35,344 bases of DNA, from assembly GCA_017521965.1 (NCBI GenBank), contig JAFXAY010000093.1, positions 1 to 35,344 on the forward strand, read 5' to 3'. The notes below the pieces were generated by a model. The model was not told the origin of the DNA, did no database searches, and saw nothing but the letters and a program-made list of their open reading frames with translations. Within the stretch, counting starts at the first letter, position 1, and each line of letters begins with the position of its first letter. A program made the translations under genes and the position numbers. This document shows positions 16,297 to 23,876 of the stretch, piece after piece. The stretch comes from Tidjanibacter sp. (lineage in GTDB: Bacteria; Bacteroidota; Bacteroidia; Bacteroidales; Rikenellaceae).

Positions 16297-17616
16297 ATGG
16301 GAAAAATTGGAATTATAGCGCAGAGAGAGTTCAATGAACGCGTGCGCAAGAAAAGTTTTATCATCACCACAATACTGATGCCGCTGTTTATGGTGGCCAT
16401 TATGTTTATCCCGATGCTGATGGTCAATATGAAGAGCAACGAGGTGAGGGAGATATATGTGGTAGATGAGAGTGGTGTGATTGGCGACAAGCTGGAATCG
16501 ACCACAGGGTTGAAGTTTATCCCCTCGGATATGCCGCTCGACCAGATTAAGGAGCAGCAACTCGACATCTTCGGTGTGCTCGTGCTGAGCAAGAACATCG
16601 CCGATGGTGGCGGTGCGCAACTCTACACCTATGGCACCTCGACAATCGACATCGAGAGCGAAATCAGAGCTCAGGTGGAGGATATCATCGAGACCGAGAA
16701 ACTCAAAACATACAACATCGAAAACCTCGCCGAGATACTCGCCGATGTGGAGACCAACATATCGCTCAGCGTCAAGCAGTTCAGTGACGATGGAGAGGCC
16801 AAGGACAGCTCGTCGATAGTGGCCATTGTGGCGGCCTACATCTTCGGATTCCTGATCTATATGTTCGTATTCCTCTATGGAGGTATGGTGATGCAGGGCG
16901 TAATCGAGGAGAAGAGCAACAAGGTGTTGGAGGTGATGGTGTCGAGCGTCAAGCCCTTCCAGCTGATGATGGGTAAGATACTCGGTATAGCCTCGGTGGC
17001 ACTCACCCAGCTGCTGATATGGGTGGTATTCATCGTCGTCGTGGGTGGCGGACTGATGTCGCTGCTGGCAGGCGATATGATTGAGGCGGCACAGGCGATG
17101 AGTAGTGGTATGCCGATGGATATGGAGGCGATGGGCGGCGCAATGATGGATGCCGACTTGGCAGCCGCCATCAACACCCTCACCGACCCCGGCTACCTCT
17201 TCCGACTCATCGGCGGCTTCATCGTCTATTTCATCGGTGGCTACCTCCTCTACGCGGCAATGTTTGCGGCAGTGGGTAGCGCAGTCGATAACGAGAAGGA
17301 TACCCAGAACCTGCAAACACCTATCTCGATGCCGCTGATTCTGGCCCTCTTCGTGATGCTGACCGCAATGCAGGACCCCAACTCGCCACTGGCTGTGTGG
17401 TGTAGCATTATCCCCTTCACCTCACCTATCGTGATGGTGGCTCGTCTGCCCTATGGCGTACCCGCGTGGGAGTTGTGGACCTCAATAGGCGTACTCTTCG
17501 CCTCGTTCTTCGCCATTGTATGGCTGGCCGGCAAAGTCTATCGAGTGGGTATCTTTATGTATGGCAAAAAGCCGACCTTCAAAGAACTCTATAAATGGAC
17601 TAAGTATAAAATGTAA
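16297..17616 (+). CDS. ABC-2 type permease (NatB-like)
   Basis: A 439-residue membrane permease of the ABC-2 family. A basic N-terminus (REFNERVRKKSF) leads into helix 1 (about 20-45), then a large extracytoplasmic loop to about 175. Five to six further helices follow (roughly 177-200, 229-257, 306-332, 345-365, 375-390, 401-420). Between helices near 268-287 lies a Met-rich stretch (MSSGMPMDMEAMGGAMMDAD). The C-terminus is basic (YKWTKYKM). It is cotranscribed with the ATPase and followed by a hairpin terminator at 17648. Confidence 0.9.
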   Translation: MGKIGIIAQREFNERVRKKSFIITTILMPLFMVAIMFIPMLMVNMKSNEVREIYVVDESGVIGDKLESTTGLKFIPSDMPLDQIKEQQLDIFGVLVLSKNIADGGGAQLYTYGTSTIDIESEIRAQVEDIIETEKLKTYNIENLAEILADVETNISLSVKQFSDDGEAKDSSSIVAIVAAYIFGFLIYMFVFLYGGMVMQGVIEEKSNKVLEVMVSSVKPFQLMMGKILGIASVALTQLLIWVVFIVVVGGGLMSLLAGDMIEAAQAMSSGMPMDMEAMGGAMMDADLAAAINTLTDPGYLFRLIGGFIVYFIGGYLLYAAMFAAVGSAVDNEKDTQNLQTPISMPLILALFVMLTAMQDPNSPLAVWCSIIPFTSPIVMVARLPYGVPAWELWTSIGVLFASFFAIVWLAGKVYRVGIFMYGKKPTFKELYKWTKYKM

Positions 17617-17647
17617 AGCCGAGAAGGTAACTTGAAGTTCATAATTA

Positions 17648-17688
17648 GTTAAACCTGAGAGCAATGTCGAATTGCTCTCAGGTTTAAC
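17648..17688 (+). terminator. Terminator after the natB-like gene
   Basis: Perfect 18-bp stem, GTTAAACCTGAGAGCAAT with its complement, around loop GTCGA. The inner 15 bp and loop (17651-17685) follow the 35-nt palindrome family. It begins 32 nt after the natB-like stop codon. Confidence 0.85.
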
Positions 17689-17908
17689 ATTTTGCACAGC
17701 ACCATTTGTAAGGTAGATACCCTATCGCCTTTAATCACCACCTCGACACCTGCCTGCTTCGCAGGCAATTGCAAGCCTGACCCACCCCCAAGCCCCCGCC
17801 TCGGCGGGGGATGTGTCCCGCTGCTTCGCCGCGGGTGAGGTGGGGATAGTAGCGGTAGTGGGTTTCGGAGGTAGCGGGCACGACCGTTTCGAATACCTGA
17901 TTAAATCC
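17689..17908. other. Non-coding stretch with clustered hairpins
   Basis: No credible gene. At 17752-17766 GCCTGC-TTC-GCAGGC; at 17793-17810 CCCCCGCC-TC-GGCGGGGG; at about 17817-17835 CCCGC and GCGGG. Outer CACCTC (about 17738) and GAGGTG (17837-17842) could close a branched structure. Base composition is more GC-rich than the flanking repeats. Confidence 0.55.
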
Positions 17909-18077
17909 TATTGGGCCTATTGGGCCTATTGGGATTATTATTATAGGCCCAATAGGCAATAGGGAGTTTAGTGAATTTAGGGAACTTAGGGAATTTAGGG
18001 AGTTTAGGGATATTCTTTATATTCCCATTATTCTCATTATTCCTATAATTCCCTAAGCTCCCTAACACTCCCTAAAA
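17909..18077. repeat. Period-9 arrays in opposite arms (block C)
   Basis: Units TATTGGGCC repeat about three times (17909-17935), followed by an inverted TAGGCCCAA piece. A G-rich array (GGGAGTTTA, GTGAATTTA, GGGAACTTA, GGGAATTTA, GGGAGTTTA; about 17962-18010) and then a C-rich array (TTCCCATTA, TTCTCATTA, TTCCTATAA, TTCCCTAAG, CTCCCTAAC; about 18022-18075) follow. The two arms are approximate complements. Confidence 0.8.
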
Positions 18078-18112
18078 AAACCTGAGCGCAATTCAACATT
18101 GCGCTCAGGTTT
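18078..18112 (-). terminator. 35-nt palindrome, terminator of the M28/LiaF-like unit
   Basis: Perfect 15-bp stem AAACCTGAGCGCAAT with its complement, loop TCAAC, with an A-tract before and T-rich sequence after. It lies 48 nt past the stop of the LiaF-like gene. Confidence 0.8.
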
Positions 18113-18118
18113 AACTTA

Positions 18119-18153
18119 ATTTTGAACTTTGAATTTTGAATTTTGAATTTGCA
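18119..18153. repeat. Heptamer array (ATTTTGA)n, block C
   Basis: Five period-7 units: ATTTTGA, ACTTTGA, ATTTTGA, ATTTTGA, ATTTGCA. It lies between the stop of the LiaF-like gene (18161) and the palindrome, the same relative order as in block B. Confidence 0.85.
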
Positions 18154-18160
18154 ATCCCTT

Positions 18161-18553
18161 CTACCTGTTCCTCGCGAAAATAAGTCCCACGCCCATAGCG
18201 ATTACGATGGCGGGGAGGAAGATCTCCACGACGGGGATATGGATATTGAAGTAGTCGGTGAGCAGGAAGAGTGTGCCCACAGCCACAAGTGAGTCACCAA
18301 TCCAGTAGTTGCGTACCACCACAAAGTAGGCACCCAAAATCACCAACAACATCTGCCACGAGAAGATGATATCGAAGACCCGAGTGCCGATAACGCCCAG
18401 GTTGCTCATCATCCACAATCCGCCCAGCACGATGAGCAGAACACCCACAAATACCGAGGTGCGGGCAGCGTTGTTACTCTTTGGTGCGGTGGGTTGCTTA
18501 GGGGTCTGCGGAGCCTCTTGTTGCTCCACTTTCTGGTCATTTAAAATCTCCAT
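18161..18553 (-). CDS. LiaI/LiaF-like transmembrane protein
   Basis: A 130-residue protein with a polar Gln/Pro/Lys-rich N-terminus (about 1-30) followed by about four hydrophobic segments (34-52, 60-80, 86-102 and 109-126). The pattern (GVLLIVLGGLWMMSNLG, then short paired helices) resembles the LiaI/LiaF transmembrane (DUF5668-type) region of envelope-stress proteins. The C-terminal soluble LiaF domain is absent. It lies 72 bp downstream of the M28-type peptidase, with no evident promoter of its own. The nearby PspC operon makes an envelope-stress link plausible but unproven. Confidence 0.7.
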   Translation of the reverse strand: MEILNDQKVEQQEAPQTPKQPTAPKSNNAARTSVFVGVLLIVLGGLWMMSNLGVIGTRVFDIIFSWQMLLVILGAYFVVVRNYWIGDSLVAVGTLFLLTDYFNIHIPVVEIFLPAIVIAMGVGLIFARNR

Positions 18554-18625
18554 AAACTCTTAGTTTTTAGTTTTTTATAAAAATTCTATCTGTTTCGACC
18601 CTCGGTTGTCCCACCGCCAAGCCTG

Positions 18626-20707
18626 TTAGTAGGTCACCAAGCCGGCCTCTTTGAGTACCGCCATATACTTGGTGATAGCCTCCAACGAGTCGTTGTTGGG
18701 GAACTGAGCGTCGAGCATCTTTTTGATATCCAATATACTATTTGTACCGCCTGTGGTCAGTTTGGCAATCTCGGCGCTGTTGCTCACATCGCGGCGCGAG
18801 ATACCGTGCTTGGTCATCAGGTCGGCGGGTACGCTGTTGAGCACACCGTAGCCATACTCGGTAACCTTGGCGGTCGCCTTGGGGAATACCTTCGAGGCGG
18901 CCTTCTCCTCGGCGGTGAGGGTCAATTTCAGCGGTGCTACGCCGAGCGCTGCGGCCTTCACCTTCATCGCAGCGTCGATGCTGCTGCCATTGGCCTCCCA
19001 AGCGGCATCTACACTCTCGGTGAGCGTAGCCACATAGTCGGCCAGCACCTCCGAGGTGGGAGCCAGCTCCAACACACTATTCAGTGTTGCTCGCTCATTT
19101 TGGCGCAGAGCATCTTGGTTGAAACGTGCCGCACGGTAGAGTGCTGCAAACTCCTCGGCCGAGGCCTCGGAGAGGGCAGTGAGGTCTTGTTTCATCTTGA
19201 TAGACATACGCTTAGCACTATTGGCAGCCACCTCCGATGCAATCTTCACTGCACCCTGCTCACCCGCCTCGGCGATGGTGTAGGCGGTGGCGGCGGCAAT
19301 TACAATTGCGCGGTGCAACTGCGTGGGGTCGCATATTGCGGGTCTGTCGCCCGAGGTGTGGTAGTAGTTGTCGGGCCAGGTAATCATAATCACGCCCGGC
19401 ACCTGAACACCCCAGTCGTTGAATACCTCGTGGTCCGACGAGCCATAGTGGGCATTGATGGCGTAGTAGAAGGGGTCGTGCGAGCCGGTGACGCTGTAAA
19501 TGGGTTTCAGCGCATTGGGGCGACCAACACCCGTAGCCACAAATCCCTTATTGGTAGCACCTACATAGTGGAAGAAACTCTCCGCTACATCGTTGAGGTA
19601 GTGGGGGTTACCCATTGTAGTGCGGTGCATACAGTAGTAGGACTCGCTCTTGCTCAACCACAAGCCAACCATATCGAGGTTGATGTTGCAGAGTGCGCGA
19701 CTGAGTATCTCTTTGTTCTGTGCCGCCCAAGGCATCGACCCCGAAAATTCGGGTACCCAGAGGAAGCGAATAGAGCGTTTGGGGCGAGGGAGTTGTCCGC
19801 TCTCTATCAGCTCGTTAAGTGTGCGCGCCACCTCAATCAGCGATGCCGAGCCGGAGGTGTTGTCGTTAGCACCCAACTTCACATATCCCTCGAAGAGGTG
19901 GGCGCAGAGGATAACCTCCTCGGCGTTTTCGTCGGTGCCCTCGATCAGACAGGTCGGCACCTCGAGATTGCTCTGCTCTGTGGTACTCTCGATATCGACC
20001 TTCACGGTGATTTTCTCGCCACCCAAGAGTCGGTCGCGCAGTGCGTAACCATCTCGCGGAGTGAGGTTTATGCAGAAGGTGGCATTTGCGCCGCCAATGC
20101 TGTTGTTCGGAATCTGCAAGGGGTCAACAAGTGGACGCGGGGAGTAGAAGCTGATGACACCCACAGCACCTGCCTGCACTGCCAAGTTGTGCACTCGGCT
20201 GGGCGAAGCCTCGGTCACCACCACCTTGCCTGCCACGTCGGCGGCAGCGATATCGGCCTGAGTGCCACGACCCACCCACACTAAGTCGGCGGTCAGATGG
20301 GCGCTCTTGCTACCCTGCGCCAGCACTGCAGCCAGGTCGCGGTAGTCGGCCAGCTTGGTGAGGCCCGGCGATACCTCCCACACCTCGGCGCTCACTCCGT
20401 CCCACGAAGAACTCTTACCCACAATCTCGGTTGTAGCGTTCTCAAAACCATAACTTTTGAGCTTATCAACCACATAGCGCGACTCCATAAACAGACCCGC
20501 ATAATCCTCGTGTGAGCGGTCGCGCTCGTAGGGGGCAATATCCATAATGTAGTAGTATGCCCTGTCGCCCGACGACTCGCCGACAATCAGGTCGTAGTAG
20601 TTTTCGCTCATCAGTGAGTGGTTGAACGGTGTTGTGTACTCCTGAGCCACCATCGGGGTAGCCGCAAGGAGCAGCAACATTGAGAGTGTTTGCTTCAAGT
20701 TCTTCAT
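18626..20707 (-). CDS. Exported M28-type zinc peptidase with PA domain
   Basis: A 693-residue protein with a signal peptide (1-21, cleavage near MVAQ). A protease-associated-like domain covers about 125-235 and an M28 aminopeptidase core about 245-480. Metal-ligand candidates are H270 (CAHLFEG), D282 (GANDNTSG), E320 (WVPEFSGS), D345 (NLDMVG) and H426 (SSDHEVF). In canonical M28 enzymes two Glu residues stand together, the first being the general base; here that position is Pro (P319), so catalysis may differ. A C-terminal ~200-residue helical region follows. It probably acts in the periplasm or outside the cell on peptides. It is upstream of and same-strand as the LiaF-like gene. Confidence 0.85.
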   Translation of the reverse strand: MKNLKQTLSMLLLLAATPMVAQEYTTPFNHSLMSENYYDLIVGESSGDRAYYYIMDIAPYERDRSHEDYAGLFMESRYVVDKLKSYGFENATTEIVGKSSSWDGVSAEVWEVSPGLTKLADYRDLAAVLAQGSKSAHLTADLVWVGRGTQADIAAADVAGKVVVTEASPSRVHNLAVQAGAVGVISFYSPRPLVDPLQIPNNSIGGANATFCINLTPRDGYALRDRLLGGEKITVKVDIESTTEQSNLEVPTCLIEGTDENAEEVILCAHLFEGYVKLGANDNTSGSASLIEVARTLNELIESGQLPRPKRSIRFLWVPEFSGSMPWAAQNKEILSRALCNINLDMVGLWLSKSESYYCMHRTTMGNPHYLNDVAESFFHYVGATNKGFVATGVGRPNALKPIYSVTGSHDPFYYAINAHYGSSDHEVFNDWGVQVPGVIMITWPDNYYHTSGDRPAICDPTQLHRAIVIAAATAYTIAEAGEQGAVKIASEVAANSAKRMSIKMKQDLTALSEASAEEFAALYRAARFNQDALRQNERATLNSVLELAPTSEVLADYVATLTESVDAAWEANGSSIDAAMKVKAAALGVAPLKLTLTAEEKAASKVFPKATAKVTEYGYGVLNSVPADLMTKHGISRRDVSNSAEIAKLTTGGTNSILDIKKMLDAQFPNNDSLEAITKYMAVLKEAGLVTY

Positions 20708-20813
20708 AATAGTAATAATTTGTGTTAAAAATTGTAACCTATACCTGACTTTTTTAGGGGAAAATCAATAGAAACCTCGCTTGCTCTATCCCTCAAAGGG
20801 GATTTGTAGGTTA

Positions 20814-20821
20814 CAAATGTA
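20814..20821 (-). promoter_or_regulatory. Possible -7 element for the M28 peptidase
   Basis: TACATTTG on the minus strand matches TAnnTTTG, 107 bp upstream of the start codon. No clear -33 TTG is seen at the usual distance. Confidence 0.5.
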
Positions 20822-20912
20822 TAACTTTTTTGCTATTTTATACTATTATTACCTCTTTTTAACCCTTTTACTCGATATTGTTAAGTGTTGAACTTATCGA
20901 ATCGCTTACAAT

Positions 20913-22205
20913 TTACAACTCTGTTCCACTTTTTTCGGTCGTTTCGCTACTCTGCCACACGGGCGAAGCAGTCGTTTTTTTCTCTATCAGCGCACCATCT
21001 TCGTCGAACTCCATCACCAACTCCTCGCCACTCTGGCGGTCGCGAATTTGGATCTGTGTGCGACCTGTTGCGTCGTCGTAGTCGATAGATATTTTGTCGC
21101 CATCTTCAAATGCATCTTCCACTTCATCAGCCCAATCCTCAATAGCCTCAAATCGCTCCTCTACACTCTCCCAATGGTGAGGATTGAGGAGTGTTTCGAG
21201 GTTGCGGGCGGAGATTATGCAGAAGAACAAGAGCGATATTCCGAAGAGTGTTGAGAATATGGTAACTGCCTTACGCTCAGGCTTGTTGCCCACCGCCAAC
21301 GAGAGCAGGATAAACCCAACAAGCCCCACAAAGAGCAGCACAACAACCAATGCCAGAGCCACATAGCCTGTGGTCGAAATACCAACCAGACCACCAATCG
21401 GCAACATCGCCAACTCAATCGCCGCACCACCAAAGAGCACCGCGAACAGGGCAACCAACAGACCGATACCCACTCCGCAGAAGCATATTGCAAATAGTAT
21501 TAACAACGCCTTGATACAGAACATTATAACCCTGCCAATACCGTAGGTCACATCTGCCCACACACCCGCCGAGCGTTCGCTCTTTGCGGGGTTAGCCGAG
21601 GTGCTTGCTGCGGCCTCCTCTTTGAAGGTCTGGTGGATTGAGGAGGCGGTGATTTTCTCACCTCGCATCTCCATCTTCTGTCGTGGAGTCTTGGCCATAG
21701 GCACAGCAATCAACAGTGTGAAATAGAGCAATATACACATCAGGAATATCGAGCCGAAACAGTCGCCCAAGCCATCCATATCCATAGCGTTGAAGACCAG
21801 CCAAAAGACCATCGGCAGGAAGATACCTATGCGCACGAACGACGGGTCAACACCAAAATAGGTGCCCAGACCGCTGCACACACCACCCATCTTCGCCCCC
21901 TCGCTGTTGCGATAGAGTCGGCGTTCCAACTTGGCTGTCGCCTCCTCCTTAGGCATATCCTCGGGGTAGCCGAGTTGCTCGACAATCTCGCGTGCGAGTG
22001 GCTCATCGACAATGCGCGACGCCTCCTGTCGCGAGAGTATCAGTTCGGCAATTCGAGCCTCGATATCGGCCACCACCTCGCGCCCCTCAGCGGAGGCCGA
22101 GTAGGCATTTTCGAGGGTGTCCAGATAGTTTTTCATCACCTCGAAGGCCTCTGCGTCGAAGGTGAAGGCGACACCTGCTATACTTACTTTAACTACTTCG
22201 TTCAT
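20913..22205 (-). CDS. Large PspC-domain membrane protein
   Basis: A 430-residue protein. Residues about 1-90 form a soluble helical module (VSIAGVAFTFDAEAF, then YLDTLENAY and VVADIEARIAEL) that is shared with the 157-residue protein of the same operon. A PspC domain follows (LERRLYRNSEGAKMGGVCSGLGTYFGVDP, split by a run of helices), then several membrane helices (about 130-170, 225-345). An acidic C-terminal tail (about 350-430) contains short repeats of charged residues. PspC proteins act in membrane-stress signalling in Enterobacteria; the role in Bacteroidota is less clear. It is the last gene of a four-gene operon with padR. Confidence 0.85.
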   Translation of the reverse strand: MNEVVKVSIAGVAFTFDAEAFEVMKNYLDTLENAYSASAEGREVVADIEARIAELILSRQEASRIVDEPLAREIVEQLGYPEDMPKEEATAKLERRLYRNSEGAKMGGVCSGLGTYFGVDPSFVRIGIFLPMVFWLVFNAMDMDGLGDCFGSIFLMCILLYFTLLIAVPMAKTPRQKMEMRGEKITASSIHQTFKEEAAASTSANPAKSERSAGVWADVTYGIGRVIMFCIKALLILFAICFCGVGIGLLVALFAVLFGGAAIELAMLPIGGLVGISTTGYVALALVVVLLFVGLVGFILLSLAVGNKPERKAVTIFSTLFGISLLFFCIISARNLETLLNPHHWESVEERFEAIEDWADEVEDAFEDGDKISIDYDDATGRTQIQIRDRQSGEELVMEFDEDGALIEKKTTASPVWQSSETTEKSGTEL

Positions 22206-22234
22206 AGTTGTTTATCATTTGTTTAGGGGGTGGG

Positions 22235-22570
22235 TTACCAACCACGAATTACCTTAATCTGCTGACTCATCTCCTCCCACGAGCGGTCGAGTTCGGCGAG
22301 TGCCTCGCGACCCTTGTCGGTGAGCATATAGTATTTGCGGGGAGGGCCCTGTGGCGACTCCTCCCAACGGTAGGAGAGTAGTCCCTGATTCTTCTGACGG
22401 GTTAGGATTGGGTAGAGTGTCCCCTCCACCACAATCATCTCCGCCTCTTTGAGGGTGGCGATAATCTCCGGCGTGTAGCTGTCGCCACGCGAGAGTATCG
22501 AGAGCACGCAGTACTCCAACACACCCTTTCGCATCTGCGTCTTGATGTTTTCAACATTAATCTCTGCCAT
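22235..22570 (-). CDS. PadR-family transcriptional regulator
   Basis: A 111-residue winged-helix regulator. The N-terminal helices lead to LEYCVLSILSRGDSYTPEIIATL, then EGTLYPILTRQKNQGLLSYRWEES and RKYYMLTDKGREAL, the PadR DNA-recognition and wing signature. The C-terminal helix is short (subfamily 2-like), probably for dimerisation. It sits between PspC genes (14 bp downstream of the small one, 29 bp upstream of the large one), so it most likely autoregulates this operon. A candidate operator would overlap the promoter at 23382-23413. Confidence 0.93.
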   Translation of the reverse strand: MAEINVENIKTQMRKGVLEYCVLSILSRGDSYTPEIIATLKEAEMIVVEGTLYPILTRQKNQGLLSYRWEESPQGPPRKYYMLTDKGREALAELDRSWEEMSQQIKVIRGW

Positions 22571-22584
22571 AGCACACCTTATTT

Positions 22585-22803
22585 TTACATTGGCTTATTC
22601 GGAACCAACAGACACATAAACAGATAGATTAAAAGTGCGGGGATAAATGGGGTGAAGAAGAGTACTATTGCCACTACTCTTGCCACGGTCGGGTCGATGT
22701 TGAGGTACTCGGCCACACCTGCGCATACGCCACCAAGCATCCTGTTGTTCGAGCGGTAGAGACGACGCGGCGCACCATTATTATAATCATTATATACTTC
22801 CAT
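22585..22803 (-). CDS. Small PspC-domain protein
   Basis: A 72-residue protein consisting almost only of a PspC domain: RRLYRSNNRMLGGVCAGVAEYLNIDPTVARV followed by one hydrophobic hairpin (about 40-68, VVAIVLFFTPFIPALLIYLFMCLLVP). The GGVCAGxAEY motif is shared with the two larger PspC proteins of the operon. It lies 51 bp after the 157-residue PspC gene and 14 bp before padR. Confidence 0.88.
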   Translation of the reverse strand: MEVYNDYNNGAPRRLYRSNNRMLGGVCAGVAEYLNIDPTVARVVAIVLFFTPFIPALLIYLFMCLLVPNKPM

Positions 22804-22854
22804 TTTTTCTATTTTTTTGTGGTTACAAATTGTTACTTAGTTGCTTTTCGGGGT

Positions 22855-23328
22855 CTATTTTTGGGGGTTGAGCGGAATGAGTGCCCAGAGGATTATGTAA
22901 ACCCAAAGGCTCAGACCACCAAAGAAGGTGCAGAAGAAGACGATGAGCCTCAGTGCGGTGAGGTTCACTCCGAAATAGTCGGCCAGACCTGCGCAGACAC
23001 CACCAATCACCTTGTCGCGCGAGCGATAGAGGCGACGTTTAACCTCGGGCTGGGGTGTGAAGGTGGTGCGGCGCTCGCCGAAGTTGTCGGCCGAGCCGAT
23101 GATGTTCATCGCCTCGCGAACGAGGGCGATAGTCACCACCTCATTTTCGCCAACTCGCTCGGCAAAGAGGTCGCCGATACGGTTTTCAACATCGACTACG
23201 GTCTCGGCAGCCACCGACTCCTCGCAACAGTTGCGGATATCTTCCAGGTAGGCGTTGAGCAGCGCGAAGGCATCTTCGTCGATTGTAAATGCCACATTAC
23301 CAATGCGTACGTTCAATGTTTTTTTCAT
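22855..23328 (-). CDS. PspC-domain protein with N-terminal module
   Basis: A 157-residue protein. The N-terminal ~80 residues (VRIGNVAFTIDEDAFALLNAYLEDI, then VVDVENRIGDLFAERVG) are homologous to the N-terminus of the 430-residue paralog. A PspC domain follows (RRLYRSRDKVIGGVCAGLADYFGVN) with two hydrophobic helices at the C-terminus. It is the first gene of the operon, 54 bp after a good promoter. A regulatory soluble module on a PspC membrane anchor suggests protein-protein signalling at the membrane; that is inference. Confidence 0.87.
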   Translation of the reverse strand: MKKTLNVRIGNVAFTIDEDAFALLNAYLEDIRNCCEESVAAETVVDVENRIGDLFAERVGENEVVTIALVREAMNIIGSADNFGERRTTFTPQPEVKRRLYRSRDKVIGGVCAGLADYFGVNLTALRLIVFFCTFFGGLSLWVYIILWALIPLNPQK

Positions 23329-23381
23329 TTTTTCCGATAGTTTTTATAGGGTTGTTTTGATTTTATAGTTATTTTGTTTTG

Positions 23382-23413
23382 CAAATATAATGTAAAAATT
23401 TAGTACTTTGCAA
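23382..23413 (-). promoter_or_regulatory. Promoter of the PspC-PadR operon
   Basis: On the minus strand: TTG (23411-23413), a 21-bp spacer, and TATATTTG (23382-23389), matching TAnnTTTG. The start codon of the first PspC gene is about 54 bp downstream. Confidence 0.8.
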
Positions 23414-23506
23414 TACCAAGTAGTGAAAAAATAATAAAAGGTGCTCTTTTTTTCTTTTCGGCCATTGGTTGGGGGGAGCGTTAAGGAGTGTTAAGGAGTT
23501 TCAAGA

Positions 23507-23536
23507 ATTCAAAATGCAAAATTCAAAATTCAAAAT
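23507..23536. repeat. Heptamer array, inverted orientation (block D, left)
   Basis: Units TCAAAAT, GCAAAAT, TCAAAAT, TCAAAAT: the reverse complement of the ATTTTGA arrays elsewhere. Confidence 0.85.
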
Positions 23537-23758
23537 GAGTTAGGGAGCGTTAGGGAGTGTTAGGGAGTGTTAGGGAGTGTTAGGGAATTAAAAGATTATC
23601 CCTAAGTTCCCTAAACTCATTAAACTCCCTAAATTCCCTAATCTCCCTAAACTCACTAAATTCCCTAAACTCCCTAAACTCCCTATTAGGCTTATTAGGC
23701 TTATTAGGCTTATTAGGCCTATCATAATAAGCCCAATAGGCCCAATAGGCCCAATAGG
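23537..23758. repeat. Period-9/10 arrays in opposite arms (block D)
   Basis: The G-rich arm has period 10 (GTTAGGGAGT repeated about five times, 23539-23588). The C-rich arm has period 9 (about ten CTCCCTAAA-type units, 23598-23686). Then come CTTATTAGG repeated four times (about 23684-23719) and GCCCAATAG repeated three times (about 23730-23758), the last two being partial complements. This is the longest array in the window and lies between two divergent promoters. Confidence 0.85.
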
Positions 23759-23773
23759 ATTTTCCTATAAAAA

Positions 23774-23808
23774 AAACCTGAGAGTGGTTCGATACCACTC
23801 TCAGGTTT
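23774..23808. terminator. 35-nt palindrome (block D)
   Basis: Perfect 15-bp stem AAACCTGAGAGTGGT with its complement, loop TCGAT. It has the same length, ends and loop as the other family members. Unlike them it is not at a gene's 3' end but between the divergent PspC and flippase promoters. Confidence 0.8.
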
Positions 23809-23813
23809 CACTC

Positions 23814-23845
23814 ATTTTGAATTTTGAACTTTGAATTTTGCATTT
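23814..23845. repeat. Heptamer array (ATTTTGA)n, block D, right
   Basis: ATTTTGA, ATTTTGA, ACTTTGA, ATTTTGC, ATTT. It lies 31 bp upstream of the flippase promoter. Confidence 0.85.
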
Positions 23846-23876
23846 CCAAAACTCTTTTTCACTTTTCGGCTCCGAT

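Noticed and set aside
17735..17959. Minus-strand open frame with Ile-Gly-Pro repeats
   Set aside because: The repeats come from the period-9 DNA array, there is no conserved domain, and the frame overlaps hairpins. The Asn-Lys-Pro frame at 23580-23798 is rejected for the same reason.
23539..23758. CRISPR-like array
   Set aside because: Units are 9-10 bp with no unique spacers and no cas genes are nearby, so it is a simple tandem repeat, not a CRISPR.
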